Below, in pieces: positions 8,316-17,796 of a DNA stretch of 64,000 nucleotides (the first letter of the stretch is position 1; each line of letters starts with the position of its first letter). Source of the stretch: Lysinibacillus sp. FSL K6-0232 (GTDB lineage: Bacteria > Bacillota > Bacilli > Bacillales_A > Planococcaceae). The translations under genes were made by a program, and so were the position numbers. Where the stretch lies: the NCBI RefSeq assembly GCF_038008325.1, contig NZ_JBBOYW010000001.1, forward strand, positions 1,354,001 to 1,418,000, given 5' to 3'. The notes under the pieces were generated by a model. The model was not told the DNA's origin. It was given only the letters and a program-made list of their open reading frames with translations, and did not search any database.

Positions 8316-9512
8316 ATGAAAAAAATACCAGTAACAGTGCTTAGCGGCTATTTAGGTGCGGGAAAAACAACTGTTCTCAATAATATTTTACAAAATGAGA
8401 AAAATCTTCGAGTGGCTGTCATTGTCAATGATATGAGTGAAATTAATATTGATGCAGAGCTAGTGGAAATGGGCAGCGGCATCTCTCGTACAGAGGAGAA
8501 GTTTGTGGAGCTGTCAAATGGCTGTATTTGCTGTACATTGCGTGAGGATTTATTAATTGAAGTGCAGAAATTAGCTGAAAAGGGCAATATCGATTATATC
8601 GTCATTGAATCAACAGGGATTAGTGAGCCAATTCCAGTTGCACAAACATTCTCGTATATTGATGAAGAATTAGGCATTGATTTAACGGCTACATGCAAGC
8701 TAGATACGATGGTGACAGTTGTAGATGCTAATCGTTTTTGGCATGATTTCCAATCTGGCGAAAGTCTATTGGATAGAAAGGAAGCTGTTGGGGAGTTAGA
8801 TGAGCGGGATGTTGCTGATTTATTAATTGATCAAATAGAATTTTGCGATATTTTGCTCCTAAATAAATGTGATTTAGTAGATGAGGAAGAATTAGGGAAG
8901 CTTGAGAATGTGATTCGAACGTTACAGCCAGAAGCTAAAATTATTCGTACTATTAATGGTAACATCGACCCTTCAGACATATTGAATACCAATCGCTTTG
9001 ATTTTGAAAAGGTGTCAAATTCCGCAGGCTGGTTAAAGGAGTTACAGCTAGGGCATGAGAATCATACACCTGAAACAGAAGAATATGGTATTAGCTCGTT
9101 CACATATATGAGAAGATTACCATTTCATCCAGAGCGCTTTAAAGAATGGGCAGAGCATATGCCAAAATCAATCGTGAGAGCGAAAGGGATTGTTTGGAGT
9201 GCAGCACATCATGATATTGCTATTCTTTTATCGCAGGCAGGACCTTCTGTCAATATTAACCCAGTATCCTATTGGGTAGCTGCTTTACCGAAGCATCAGA
9301 AAGAGCAAATATTACAGCAAAATCCAGCAATTCAAGAGGATTGGGATATCGAGTACGGAGATCGCATGACGAAAATCGTTATTATTGGAATGGATTTACC
9401 GAAGGATGCTATTGTCAGCAGCTTAGATAAGTGCTTATTAACAAAAGATGAAATGATGGGGGCATGGGACGAGCTTGCAGACCCATTCGGATGGAAGATT
9501 AGTGGACGATAG
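8316..9512 (+). CDS. zagA: COG0523 zinc metallochaperone GTPase, ZagA/YciC-like
   Basis: A 398-residue CobW/COG0523 GTPase. Visible motifs are Walker A (GYLGAGKTT), the metal-binding CxCC motif in SNGCICCTLRED, the switch segment ESTGISEPIP and the base-recognition motif NKCD. The C-terminal CobW_C domain follows (from about residue 265). The length is close to that of B. subtilis ZagA, the zinc-starvation chaperone. ATG 8316 behind AAGGAGG is preferred to the upstream TTG at 8310. The Zur box at 8282 controls it. It very likely delivers zinc to client enzymes when zinc is scarce. Confidence 0.92.
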   Translation: MKKIPVTVLSGYLGAGKTTVLNNILQNEKNLRVAVIVNDMSEINIDAELVEMGSGISRTEEKFVELSNGCICCTLREDLLIEVQKLAEKGNIDYIVIESTGISEPIPVAQTFSYIDEELGIDLTATCKLDTMVTVVDANRFWHDFQSGESLLDRKEAVGELDERDVADLLIDQIEFCDILLLNKCDLVDEEELGKLENVIRTLQPEAKIIRTINGNIDPSDILNTNRFDFEKVSNSAGWLKELQLGHENHTPETEEYGISSFTYMRRLPFHPERFKEWAEHMPKSIVRAKGIVWSAAHHDIAILLSQAGPSVNINPVSYWVAALPKHQKEQILQQNPAIQEDWDIEYGDRMTKIVIIGMDLPKDAIVSSLDKCLLTKDEMMGAWDELADPFGWKISGR

Positions 9513-9513
9513 T

Positions 9514-10440
9514 ATGCTTGATAAGGTAGAAATTGTGATCTTAAGTGGCTTTTTGGGCAGCGGCAAAACGACATTACTACAAAATTTATTAGTGCAAGAG
9601 CGGCAAAGAAATCGTAAAGTTGCCGTTCTGATGAATGAAATAGGGCAGGTATCCATTGATCGTAACCTATTAAACGACCATACACCGATTGAAGAAATTA
9701 TTAATGGCTGTATTTGCTGCACGAGCAAAACACAGCTTGAAAATGCTTTATTAACCCTTTATGTGCAAGAAAAACCTGACGTAATCTATATTGAAGGCTC
9801 TGGTATAGCACATCCAATGGAAATTTATGATGCATGTCTATTACCAGTAATTGCTCAAAATATTATCGTTAAAAGCATTATTACCGTAGTAGATGGGAAT
9901 ATATGGTCTAGAAAAAATAAATTAAGCTTGCGTATCCAAAAATTGCTGGAAGAGCAAATTCGATATGCTGATCAAATTGTTATTAATAAAGTAGATTTAT
10001 TAACAAGTGGGCAGTACAACCAAATTGTAGGAGATACAAAGCAATTAAATTCACATGCTATACAACATATGACAACATTTTCAAGATTAAATGTAGAGGA
10101 CATCATTCATAGAGATCATCCAATTAGTTCAGTGGGTCATGACAAGCTGCATGTGACAGAGCATTTACATGTTTCAAGCCTCACGTATACATTTGATAAA
10201 CCGATTAATCGGAATCTTTTTATGGAATGGTTAGAACAATTGCCTGTAAGTGTTTATCGAATAAAAGGCTTCCTAAAGTTTGTGGATGATGTAAATAGTA
10301 TCGCCTTATTTCAATATGCATTTGGTGTACCCTTTTTCTACAGAGAAGAAGTGAATTTACCATTAAACCTTGTCATGATTGGTGAAAATTTAGCGAAAGA
10401 TTTACTAAAGGAACAATTAAATCAGTTAGAGCAATATTAA
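9514..10440 (+). CDS. COG0523 GTPase, short second paralogue
   Basis: About 308 residues from ATG 9514, one base after the previous stop (TAG at 9510-9512); an in-frame GTG at 9502 is an alternative start. Walker A is GFLGSGKTT, the CxCC motif is NGCICCTSK and the base-recognition motif is NKVD. It is about 90 residues shorter than its neighbours and differs in the switch segment (EGSGIAHP instead of ESTGISEP), so it belongs to another COG0523 subgroup and probably has another client. A His-containing stretch (HVTEHLHV) lies before the C-terminal domain. Cotranscribed with the flanking GTPases. Confidence 0.88.
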   Translation: MLDKVEIVILSGFLGSGKTTLLQNLLVQERQRNRKVAVLMNEIGQVSIDRNLLNDHTPIEEIINGCICCTSKTQLENALLTLYVQEKPDVIYIEGSGIAHPMEIYDACLLPVIAQNIIVKSIITVVDGNIWSRKNKLSLRIQKLLEEQIRYADQIVINKVDLLTSGQYNQIVGDTKQLNSHAIQHMTTFSRLNVEDIIHRDHPISSVGHDKLHVTEHLHVSSLTYTFDKPINRNLFMEWLEQLPVSVYRIKGFLKFVDDVNSIALFQYAFGVPFFYREEVNLPLNLVMIGENLAKDLLKEQLNQLEQY

Positions 10441-10466
10441 CATTTGAAAGGAAGTAATCATGCAGT

Positions 10467-11648
10467 ATGACGAAAATACCTGTTACTGTGCTAAGTGGCT
10501 ACTTAGGCGCAGGAAAAACGACGATACTCAATCAATTATTAGCAAACAGAGATGGTAGAAAAATAGCCGTTATCGTCAATGATATGAGTGAAATCAATAT
10601 CGATTCACAGTTAATTAAGGAACAAGGCTTTTCTAGAACAACAGAGAAGCTAGTGGAGCTATCGAATGGCTGCATTTGCTGTACATTACGTGAGGATTTA
10701 ATGATTGAAGTGGAGAAGCTAGTGGCAGCGGGCGATATTGATTCCATTGTTATTGAATCAACAGGGATTAGTGAGCCAATACCTGTCGCTCAAACATTTT
10801 CATATATTGATGAGGAAACAGGCATTGATTTAACATCGCACTGTCGATTAGATGCTATGATTACTGTAGTAGATGCCAATCGTTTTTGGTATGACTATGA
10901 GAGTGGCGAAACGTTGCTGGAGCGAAAGCAAACAGATGATATTTACGATCAACGCGATGTATCCGATTTATTAATTGATCAAATTGAATTTGCAGATATT
11001 ATTTGTGTGACGAAGGCAGATTTAGTGACACCTGAATATCTTGAGGTTTTGCAAGCATTTCTTTTAAAGCTAAACCCCGATGCTGAACAGCATATCGTTA
11101 AAAATGGCATTATTAAGCCCGAGCTATTATTAGATCGTCATTTATTTGATTTTGATAAAGCAAGCCAGGGCGCTGGTTGGATTAAAGAGCTAAATGAGGA
11201 ACATGTTCCTGAAACTGAAGAATACGGCATTTCATCATTTGTGTACCGCAGAAGAAGACCTTTTCATCCGCAGCGCTGGTATGAGTGGCTAGATCAGTTA
11301 CCAGTTGAAATTGTTAGAGCAAAAGGCTTCTTTTGGCTAGCCACAAGAGATATACCTGGCATATTATCACAAGCAGGGGCTTCTATCCAATTTCAAGGAG
11401 CTGGTGAATGGATTGCTGATTTACCTCAAGAGCTTCAGGAGGCAGAATTGAAGGAGGACCCAGCATTAAGAGCACGTTGGGATGAAACATACGGTGATAA
11501 GCAAACCGAATTAGTTTTTATTGGCATAGAGCTTGATCGTGAAGAAATCGAAAGTGAACTGGATAAATGTTTATTAACAGATGCTGAAATGATGGAGGAT
11601 TGGCAACAATTTAGTGATCCCTTACCGAAATTTATTGTCAGCACTTGA
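10467..11648 (+). CDS. COG0523 GTPase, third paralogue (ZagA-like)
   Basis: A 393-residue protein very similar to the product of 8316-9512 along its full length: GYLGAGKTT, SNGCICCTLRED, ESTGISEPIP and a C-terminal CobW_C domain are all present, but the guanine-recognition motif reads TKAD instead of NKCD. It probably arose by duplication of the first GTPase. AAAGGAAG at about 10445 precedes ATG 10467. Another ATG at 10460 is out of frame. Two near-equivalent ZagA proteins in one operon suggest different clients or dosage. Confidence 0.9.
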   Translation: MTKIPVTVLSGYLGAGKTTILNQLLANRDGRKIAVIVNDMSEINIDSQLIKEQGFSRTTEKLVELSNGCICCTLREDLMIEVEKLVAAGDIDSIVIESTGISEPIPVAQTFSYIDEETGIDLTSHCRLDAMITVVDANRFWYDYESGETLLERKQTDDIYDQRDVSDLLIDQIEFADIICVTKADLVTPEYLEVLQAFLLKLNPDAEQHIVKNGIIKPELLLDRHLFDFDKASQGAGWIKELNEEHVPETEEYGISSFVYRRRRPFHPQRWYEWLDQLPVEIVRAKGFFWLATRDIPGILSQAGASIQFQGAGEWIADLPQELQEAELKEDPALRARWDETYGDKQTELVFIGIELDREEIESELDKCLLTDAEMMEDWQQFSDPLPKFIVST

Positions 11649-11681
11649 TGAAATGGGCTTTGCATTAGCAGAGCCCTCAGT

Positions 11682-12269
11682 ATGCCTGGCGTATATCATT
11701 TATCATTAGATCAGCTGTTGCTTGAATTACAGAAGCTTCATGTTTTAGGATTAAATAAAATTATGCTATTTGGCATGCCAGCTGTTAAAGATGAATTAGG
11801 CAGTGGGACATTTCAGAAAGATGACATCATTCAACGTGCTACGCGATTAATGAAAGAAAATTATCCTAATTTTTTAGTGATTGCTGATACATGTATTTGT
11901 CAATATACAACAGATGGCCATTGTGGTTTATTGCAGGATGGCGTTATTGTAAATGCTGCCAGCTTAGAAATTCATAATCAAGTGGCTTTATCACAAGCTA
12001 TTGCTGGAGTTGATATAGTAGCACCAGCAAGTATGATGGATGGATTTGTAGCCTCGATTAGAGCTACATTAGACAATCATGGTTTTGAACATACGCCAAT
12101 TATGTCCTATGGGATAAAATATAGCTCTGCTTTTTATGGGTCATTTAGAGATGAGCAGCAAGTAGTAGCAGAAACCTTTCTAGGTATGTTTAGAGCAGGT
12201 GCGGATGCTATCATTACATATTCCACTAAAGATTGTGCTAAATGGCTACATAATAGCAGAGCCATGTAA
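11682..12269 (+). CDS. Miniature HemB (delta-aminolevulinate dehydratase) paralogue lacking two segments
   Basis: A 195-residue protein clearly homologous to HemB (normally about 320-330 residues). It starts at PGVYHLSLDQL, which corresponds to roughly residue 45-55 of HemB, so the N-terminal arm is absent. The zinc-binding cysteine cluster is intact (Cys71, Cys73 and Cys81 in DTCICQYTTDGHCG), as is the first Schiff-base lysine (Lys146 in SYGIKYSSAFYG). The sequence then jumps from GSFRD straight to the far C-terminus (FRAGADAIITYSTKDCAKWL). The intervening 80 or so residues, which hold the second catalytic lysine (MVKPA-type motif), are missing. It is therefore unlikely to make porphobilinogen. 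The frame is open throughout and codon use looks normal. The ribosome binding site is weak. It is the next gene in the zinc operon. Confidence 0.8.
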   Translation: MPGVYHLSLDQLLLELQKLHVLGLNKIMLFGMPAVKDELGSGTFQKDDIIQRATRLMKENYPNFLVIADTCICQYTTDGHCGLLQDGVIVNAASLEIHNQVALSQAIAGVDIVAPASMMDGFVASIRATLDNHGFEHTPIMSYGIKYSSAFYGSFRDEQQVVAETFLGMFRAGADAIITYSTKDCAKWLHNSRAM

Positions 12270-12388
12270 AAATAACATTGTATAAAAATTTATATTTAGA
12301 CATATTCTTATTTGTAGTAATATTTTTTACTTGAATTATAGACAATAAAGGTCTGTAATATATATTTTGAAAATGGAGGAACAGTGTG

Positions 12389-13291
12389 ATGAATAAATAT
12401 GATTGTATTGTTATTGGGGGCGGACCTGCTGGATTAAGTGCAGCCTTAACTTTAGGAAGAGCGTGTAGAAAGGTTGCTCTATTTGATAATGAAACAAATC
12501 GCAATCGTGTGACACAGACATCACATGGCTTTTTAACGAGAGATGGTATTACACCGTTACAATTTAAAAGCATTGCGATGAAGGAATTGGAGGCTTATCC
12601 TACTATTTCAGTTTTGCATCAGACCGTTATTGCTATAAAGAAAGAGGAAACTAATTTATTTTTAGTGCAAACAGCCAATAATGAGTCTTATTTATCCGAA
12701 AAAATACTATTAGCTACTGGTATACAGGAGGAGTTTTTTCTAGCACAGATTCGACAATATTATGGTAAAAGCTTATTTAGCTGCCCTTATTGTGATGGCT
12801 GGGAGCAAAAGGAAAAAGCGTTAGCTATACTAGCAGAAGATGAAGAACATATTCTGCATATGACTAAGCTGGTTTATAATTGGTCACGGGATTTAATGGT
12901 GTTTACAAATGGCAATCCATTATCCGATGAAGTTCATCATGAATTGGAGCGTAGAAAGATTAAAATTTATACAGCTACTATTAAAAACTTACATGGCGAG
13001 CATGGTAACTTGCAGAGCATTGAATTAGCAACAGGTGACAATATTGCAAGAAGTGGTGGTTTTGTCGTGCCGAGCTTTATGCGTCCAAATAAATTTGCTG
13101 AACAATTGCATTGTCAATTTGATGAAAACCAGTGCATTATTACAGACGGCACTGGGCAAACGACAGTGAGCGGCGTATATATTGCAGGTGAAACTAAAAA
13201 GGCAGTTCCATCCTCGTTAATGATTGCTGCTGCTGAAGGGTTTCAGGCTGCTGTAAGCATCAATATGGATTTAATAGTAGCTAGATTTTAA
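12389..13291 (+). CDS. FAD-dependent thioredoxin-reductase-like oxidoreductase with CPYC motif
   Basis: About 300 residues. The N-terminal FAD motif is VIGGGPAGLSAA, the redox-active disulfide is in SCPYCDGWE (CxxC), and the C-terminal FAD motif is GVYIAGET. This is the class II thioredoxin-reductase fold. The NADPH-binding Rossmann GxGxxA motif in the middle domain is poor (the region reads LAILAEDEEHILHM), so the electron donor is uncertain. ATG 12389, seven bases after GGAGGA, is favoured over the GTG at 12386. It lies 119 bp after the mini-HemB gene; a link to zinc-thiol chemistry is possible but unproven. A terminator follows. Confidence 0.8.
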   Translation: MNKYDCIVIGGGPAGLSAALTLGRACRKVALFDNETNRNRVTQTSHGFLTRDGITPLQFKSIAMKELEAYPTISVLHQTVIAIKKEETNLFLVQTANNESYLSEKILLATGIQEEFFLAQIRQYYGKSLFSCPYCDGWEQKEKALAILAEDEEHILHMTKLVYNWSRDLMVFTNGNPLSDEVHHELERRKIKIYTATIKNLHGEHGNLQSIELATGDNIARSGGFVVPSFMRPNKFAEQLHCQFDENQCIITDGTGQTTVSGVYIAGETKKAVPSSLMIAAAEGFQAAVSINMDLIVARF

Positions 13292-13366
13292 TGGAGTAAG
13301 ATTGTTTTCTTGTGCGCTCTAAACTTGAATTGACCTGCCATTATATAAGCTATAGAAGAATATGTT

Positions 13367-13414
13367 AAAAGGGTTCTTTTGCTGGTATTTCCCTCTATCA
13401 AAAGAACCTTTTTT
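13367..13414 (+). terminator. Intrinsic terminator after the oxidoreductase
   Basis: AAAAGGGTTCTTTTG (13367-13381) pairs with CAAAAGAACCTTTTTT (13399-13414), ending in a T-run. It separates the zinc island from the SLH gene. Confidence 0.85.
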
Positions 13415-13705
13415 AATGGGCTGGTCAGGTTGTTTTTATGAAAGATTTCCCTCCAAAGCCAGTAGTCTATTAATATTACCGTATTTTTAGCGTTTATTTA
13501 TTGGAAGCATAGTAATATTATTGTCTAGTAAAGCAAATTTAAGTTTGATTGGTAGATTTCATCATGAAAAACTTAGAAGATGGTTTTACATATTATAGTA
13601 ACTATCTATTATTTGCGAGAACTATACATATTAAAAAAATAACTAGAGTGGTAATATAGTTTTCAAGGAATAGTATGATTTTTTAAAATTTGGAGGAACC
13701 CACAT
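13415..13705 (+). other. Long AT-rich upstream region of the SLH protein gene
   Basis: About 290 bp with no ORF. Several weak TAGTAAT-like half sites occur, but no convincing Zur palindrome. GGAGGAA at 13691-13697 is the ribosome binding site. A long untranslated leader is common for S-layer genes. Confidence 0.5.
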
Positions 13706-16192
13706 ATGACAAAACAACTCAAAGGCCGTAAATTTTTCGTAACAGCAGCTACAGCAGCACTTGTTGCATCTGCTATTGTACCAGTAGCATCAGCAGCTGA
13801 ATTAAAGGATGCCGATAGTATTTCATCTTGGGCAAAGGAAGCTGTGCAATTTTTAACGGATAAAGGATTTATCCAAGGTGATGAAAAAGGAAACTTCAAT
13901 CCAGCGGGTACACTTACGCGTGCAGAGGCTGCGGAAGTATTATCAAAAGCGTTAGATTTAAAGGCAACAGGCACAGAGGATTTTTCAGATGTAGATGAAA
14001 AAGACTGGTTCTATAATGCGGTGCTTGCAACATCACCAGAATTATTTGATGGGATGGGCAATGGTAAATTTGAGCCAAAAGCACAATTAACAAGAGAACA
14101 AGCAGCGAAAGTCATTGTAGAGGGCTATCAATTAACAGGTGAAGCTGATCTTGGTCAATTTGCAGATGCTGCTAAAGCTTCTAAATGGGCTGTATCGTAC
14201 TTAGAAATAGCTGTTGCTAACGGAGTTATTAACGGTAAAGGTGCACTATTAGCACCACAAGATAAAATTAGCCGAGAAGAATTTGCAACAATGATTAAAC
14301 GTACAATTGATGCAGTGGAAGATGTAGAGGAAGAAGAGGTAGTGCCAGCCGTAGAAGCTGTAAAAGGATTAAATGCAAGAGAATTTGAGGTTAAATTTAA
14401 CACAGCTGTTGATGCGAAAGATGCTGTTATTTTAACGAAGTATGCTATTGAAGGCGTAAGCATCACAAACGCCATTATAGCTGAAGATGGCATGACTGTT
14501 ACATTAACAACGGATAAAGCACTGAAATTAACGCATGGGAAAGTAACTGTAAAACCAATTAAAACAAAGGCAGATGCTACTGTTTTAACAGAAGAATTGA
14601 ATACATTAACAACGTTTGAGGATAAAACATCTGCTGCTATTCTAGCTGTTGAACCAAAAGATACTACAGCGGTTATTACATTTAATGAGCATGTACAAAA
14701 TGCAGGAACGGTAAATGTAAATGGTGTTCAACTGCCTGCTGACCGCTACACGCTATCTGATAAAACATTAACAATTACAGGCTTAACACCTGAACAATCT
14801 TATAAAGTCGATATTGTGGGCGCAACTGACTTTGCTAATAATATTGCTCATCCTCTTACTGTGAGCTTTACAACGCTGAAACCAGCAGCTGATCATACAA
14901 AGCCAACAGTAGCTACAACAGTGAATGGCACAGATATTATCCTTGATTTCTCAGAGGAATTAGTAAAGCAAAATCTTGATGCTAATACAACTACAGAAGA
15001 ATATGCAAAGGTAACTGTTGGAACAACTGTCTTTTATTTGACGAATGCTCAGCTTAAAGATGCTACAGATAAAACGGTATTCACACTTAATGCGGCATCT
15101 GCTTTAGGTACATCGCAATTTATTAATACAAAAATTAAAGTAGAGGGTCATAGAGATTTAGCTGGTAATGTGGGCGACGCATTTGAAACAAATGCTATTT
15201 TATCAAAAGACACAACACCTGCTACGCTTGTAGCTGCTTCAGCAAAAATGCTCGTTGCAGATAATAGTAATGTAGCAACAGATGTAGATGCACTATACCT
15301 GACGTTTAATGAGCCTGTAACAGTGAATGGCAATTTAACACTTAAATCAAAAAATGGTATTGTTTATACGGCTGGTAGTGTAACAGCAGTAAAAGCCGAT
15401 GCTGGCGTTGATGTAGATGGTAATGGCAAAATTGAGGGTGCTGAGAAAAATACAGTAAAAGTAGCTATTGATTTAGATAGCAATTCTAGCTATTTATTTG
15501 AGCTGGCTGCGAATGCGGTAACAGATGTAGCTGGCAATGTTACAGCAAATACAATAGCATTTAATGTTGCTACTGGAGCGTTTGAAACTGTGCCTGAAAC
15601 AATTACAGATTCATTAGTATTTGGGGCAACACCTGTAGTAATAACAGATAATCAAGTATTTACGCTTGAATATGCTGCAGATGTGACAGCAGCAGCACTA
15701 ACAGCAGCAAACTATACACTTGGAGGTCAAGTGCTTCCTGCAGGTACACAGCTACAATTTATAGACGGAACGAAAAAAGTACGCTTTACTTTACCTGAAG
15801 GCTCTATTATTGTAAATGGTAACTATGTGCTTGAAGCGCAAAATATTGTCGATACAAAGGGCAATACACTGAAAGGTGGCAAAGCAACAACTCATATAGC
15901 ATTGAAAGAAAATATTGCACCTGTAGCATCTACGATAACAGCAGTAGATAGTAAAACGTTTAACGTAAACTTTACGGAAGCTATTGCTGAGCAAGATACT
16001 GTAACAGGTGTAACAGTGAAGATTGCTGGTTCAACTGTAGAGCCTGCTGCTGTGACTGTAACTGATGGTAAACTTACAGTTACAACGCAACAGGACTTTG
16101 CTTTAACAGATAGTATTGTTGTTGAATTTCAAGCAACTAACCTAGCTGATGTGAATAACAACAAAGTGAAAGATAGTTCTGTTACAAAATAA
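13706..16192 (+). CDS. SLH-domain surface (S-layer-like) protein
   Basis: An 828-residue secreted protein. Residues 1-30 form a signal peptide (basic start, hydrophobic core, cleavage near VASA). Three SLH domains follow to about residue 200: AVQFLTDKGFIQGDEKGNF...LTRAEAAEVL, then NGKFEPKAQLTREQAAKVI, then GALLAPQDKISREEFATMI. They anchor the protein to pyruvylated secondary wall polymer. The rest is a chain of beta-sandwich Ig-like repeats of the SbsA/Big type, rich in Thr, Val and Ala, as in Bacillales S-layer and cell-surface proteins. It is transcribed alone between two terminators. A structural S-layer or an adhesive role cannot be told apart by sequence. Confidence 0.92.
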   Translation: MTKQLKGRKFFVTAATAALVASAIVPVASAAELKDADSISSWAKEAVQFLTDKGFIQGDEKGNFNPAGTLTRAEAAEVLSKALDLKATGTEDFSDVDEKDWFYNAVLATSPELFDGMGNGKFEPKAQLTREQAAKVIVEGYQLTGEADLGQFADAAKASKWAVSYLEIAVANGVINGKGALLAPQDKISREEFATMIKRTIDAVEDVEEEEVVPAVEAVKGLNAREFEVKFNTAVDAKDAVILTKYAIEGVSITNAIIAEDGMTVTLTTDKALKLTHGKVTVKPIKTKADATVLTEELNTLTTFEDKTSAAILAVEPKDTTAVITFNEHVQNAGTVNVNGVQLPADRYTLSDKTLTITGLTPEQSYKVDIVGATDFANNIAHPLTVSFTTLKPAADHTKPTVATTVNGTDIILDFSEELVKQNLDANTTTEEYAKVTVGTTVFYLTNAQLKDATDKTVFTLNAASALGTSQFINTKIKVEGHRDLAGNVGDAFETNAILSKDTTPATLVAASAKMLVADNSNVATDVDALYLTFNEPVTVNGNLTLKSKNGIVYTAGSVTAVKADAGVDVDGNGKIEGAEKNTVKVAIDLDSNSSYLFELAANAVTDVAGNVTANTIAFNVATGAFETVPETITDSLVFGATPVVITDNQVFTLEYAADVTAAALTAANYTLGGQVLPAGTQLQFIDGTKKVRFTLPEGSIIVNGNYVLEAQNIVDTKGNTLKGGKATTHIALKENIAPVASTITAVDSKTFNVNFTEAIAEQDTVTGVTVKIAGSTVEPAAVTVTDGKLTVTTQQDFALTDSIVVEFQATNLADVNNNKVKDSSVTK

Positions 16193-16204
16193 TCTAACAA
16201 TCAG

Positions 16205-16240
16205 AGCCCTGTGGAGATAGTTCTCTCTACAGGGCTTTTT
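16205..16240 (+). terminator. Intrinsic terminator of the SLH gene
   Basis: AGCCCTGTGGAGA pairs with TCTCTCTACAGGGCT and runs into TTTTT. Confidence 0.85.
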
Positions 16241-16244
16241 CAAT

Positions 16245-16283
16245 AAAAAAATCAAGTGCCTTCATAAGAGAAAGCACTTGATG
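16245..16283 (-). terminator. Intrinsic terminator of the minus-strand SDR gene
   Basis: TCAAGTGC and GCACTTGA flank a 14-base loop. On the minus strand the stem is followed by a run of seven T. Confidence 0.75.
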
Positions 16284-16295
16284 ATATTAAAAATT

Positions 16296-17072
16296 TTAAC
16301 GGTAAACAAGTCCACCATCTGTGATAATGGCTTGACCAGTGATATAATCTGCATCATCTGAAGCTAGGAAGGACACTAAATTCGCAACATCTTCAGGTGT
16401 TTGATAACGTTGTAAAGCAATCCCAGCAGTGAAGTTAGCGAACGGTTCTCCTGGTTGAAGAGCACCATTGCTATGACGCACCATTTCGGCATCAATGCGA
16501 TCCCACATTTTTGTTTTCGCAACACCTGGGCAATATGCATTGACCGTAATTTGATGTTGTGCTAGCTCTTTTGCAGATGCATGTGTGATAGCTCGTACAG
16601 CATGCTTTGTTGCTGAATATGTGCCAAGCATTTCATAGGCTTCATGCCCTGCAATACTACAAGCATTGATAATTTTCCCTTTAGAGCCTTGTGCGATAAA
16701 TTGCTTCGCAGCTGCTTGTGTACCAAATACTACGCCATTGACATTAATGCCAAATAAGCGATTTAATTCTTGCTCTTCAATTTCTAAAAATGGTGTGACT
16801 GCATCTATACCCGCATTGTTAACAAATACATCGAGGCGACCAAAAGCTTCTACAGCCTTGTTAACAAGGTTGATCTGATCCTCCTGCTTCGAAACATCAC
16901 CAACAACACCAATAATATCTGCCCCTGTATTTTTCAATTCTTCAACAGTTGAATTTAATAATTCCTCATTGATATCGTGTAAAACTACTTGGAAACCATC
17001 TTTAATTAAACGTTCTGCAATACCACGACCTAAACCTCCAGCAGAACCTGTTACAACTGCAACCTTTGTCAT
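16296..17072 (-). CDS. SDR family acetoin/2,3-butanediol dehydrogenase (diacetyl reductase)
   Basis: A 258-residue classical short-chain dehydrogenase. The cofactor motif is [16 protein letters not shown] is present, the catalytic Tyr and Lys are in YSATKHAV, and the substrate loop contains [12 protein letters not shown], typical of the acetoin reductase / meso-2,3-butanediol dehydrogenase group (BudC/ButA). It interconverts diacetyl, acetoin and 2,3-butanediol with NAD(H). Transcribed alone and convergent with the SLH gene. Inverted repeats upstream suggest specific regulation. Confidence 0.85.
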   Translation of the reverse strand: MTKVAVVTGSAGGLGRGIAERLIKDGFQVVLHDINEELLNSTVEELKNTGADIIGVVGDVSKQEDQINLVNKAVEAFGRLDVFVNNAGIDAVTPFLEIEEQELNRLFGINVNGVVFGTQAAAKQFIAQGSKGKIINACSIAGHEAYEMLGTYSATKHAVRAITHASAKELAQHQITVNAYCPGVAKTKMWDRIDAEMVRHSNGALQPGEPFANFTAGIALQRYQTPEDVANLVSFLASDDADYITGQAIITDGGLVYR

Positions 17073-17424
17073 AAGTATTTCTCCCTTCAGCTACCAAAAG
17101 GTTGGTAACTTTATTTTTATCAGTATAAACTGTTAAGGATAAATATCTTTAACACTGTCAGTATAGTATAACTATCGTTTCACTACAAAAATTTTGCTTG
17201 TAATATTAAAAATTTTATTATAAAGACCTTATTTTAATTAATGTTTCAAATAAGGCCTTGAAATATTTCGTTAGTTAATTTAAATGATAGGTAAGTTATT
17301 CAAGGAGTGGTTCTGTGGAGTCTTGTACTACAAGAAATGGTCGCATCATTTCATAATCTTCATGGTTTATCTTTTATCGACTTCCAATAAATATTATAAT
17401 AATATCACATAGGGGGGTTAAAGG
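17073..17424. other. Intergenic region between divergent SDR and secreted-protein genes
   Basis: No ORF. It holds the imperfect palindrome at 17132-17153 and a 12-bp stem (17223-17234 with 17248-17259, AAGACCTTATTT/AAATAAGGCCTT, one mismatch). TATAAT at 17395-17400 could be the -10 box of the gene at 17425. TACCAAAAGGTTGGTA at about 17091-17106, just before the SDR start, is a further inverted repeat that could be a TetR-type operator. Confidence 0.5.
17132..17153. promoter_or_regulatory. Palindromic operator candidate upstream of the SDR gene
   Basis: GTTAAGGATA (17132-17141), AA, TATCTTTAAC (17144-17153); the arms match at 9 of 10 positions. It lies about 60-80 bp before the SDR start on the minus strand. 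The regulator is unknown. Confidence 0.4.
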
Positions 17425-17796
17425 ATGAAGAAAATATTCAATATAACATTGATTTGTATGATGGTCACGGTATTTTGTTCAACTACTCATTCTAGTGCGG
17501 ATACAAAAGATTTTGATAGGGATGTAGTGCTTATACCCTACAATAAAATATTAACAAAGCTTAGTAAAGAATATGGCATAGATATGTATATTCCAGAAAA
17601 AAATAAAGAAAAATTTTTAAATAAGGTGAAAGGGATGACACCGAAAGAATTTGAAAAGCTGCTAAGACAGCAGTATAACGAATCAAAAAAGTATATCACA
17701 TCACCTTCTTATGACAAGGCAGAGATGGGAGATTCTCCTTATCCTCAACCAATTCCTAATGCAGAGCAAATGATACCAGCAACACCGTTACAATAA
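17425..17796 (+). CDS. Small secreted protein of unknown function
   Basis: A 123-residue protein with a clear N-terminal signal peptide (MKKIFNITLICMMVTVFCS, cleavage near HSSA). The mature part is charged and ends in a Pro-rich tail (SPYPQPIPNAEQMIPATPLQ). One cysteine lies within the hydrophobic core but without a good lipobox. GGGGGG precedes the ATG. No family is recognised. The neighbours give no hint of function. Confidence 0.65.
   Translation: MKKIFNITLICMMVTVFCSTTHSSADTKDFDRDVVLIPYNKILTKLSKEYGIDMYIPEKNKEKFLNKVKGMTPKEFEKLLRQQYNESKKYITSPSYDKAEMGDSPYPQPIPNAEQMIPATPLQ

Noticed and set aside
13600..13700. Zur-like TAATAT half sites before the SLH gene
   Set aside because: Arms do not match as a palindrome; far weaker than the three accepted Zur boxes.
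16666..16878. Plus-strand ORF inside the SDR gene
   Set aside because: It overlaps a well-conserved dehydrogenase on the other strand.
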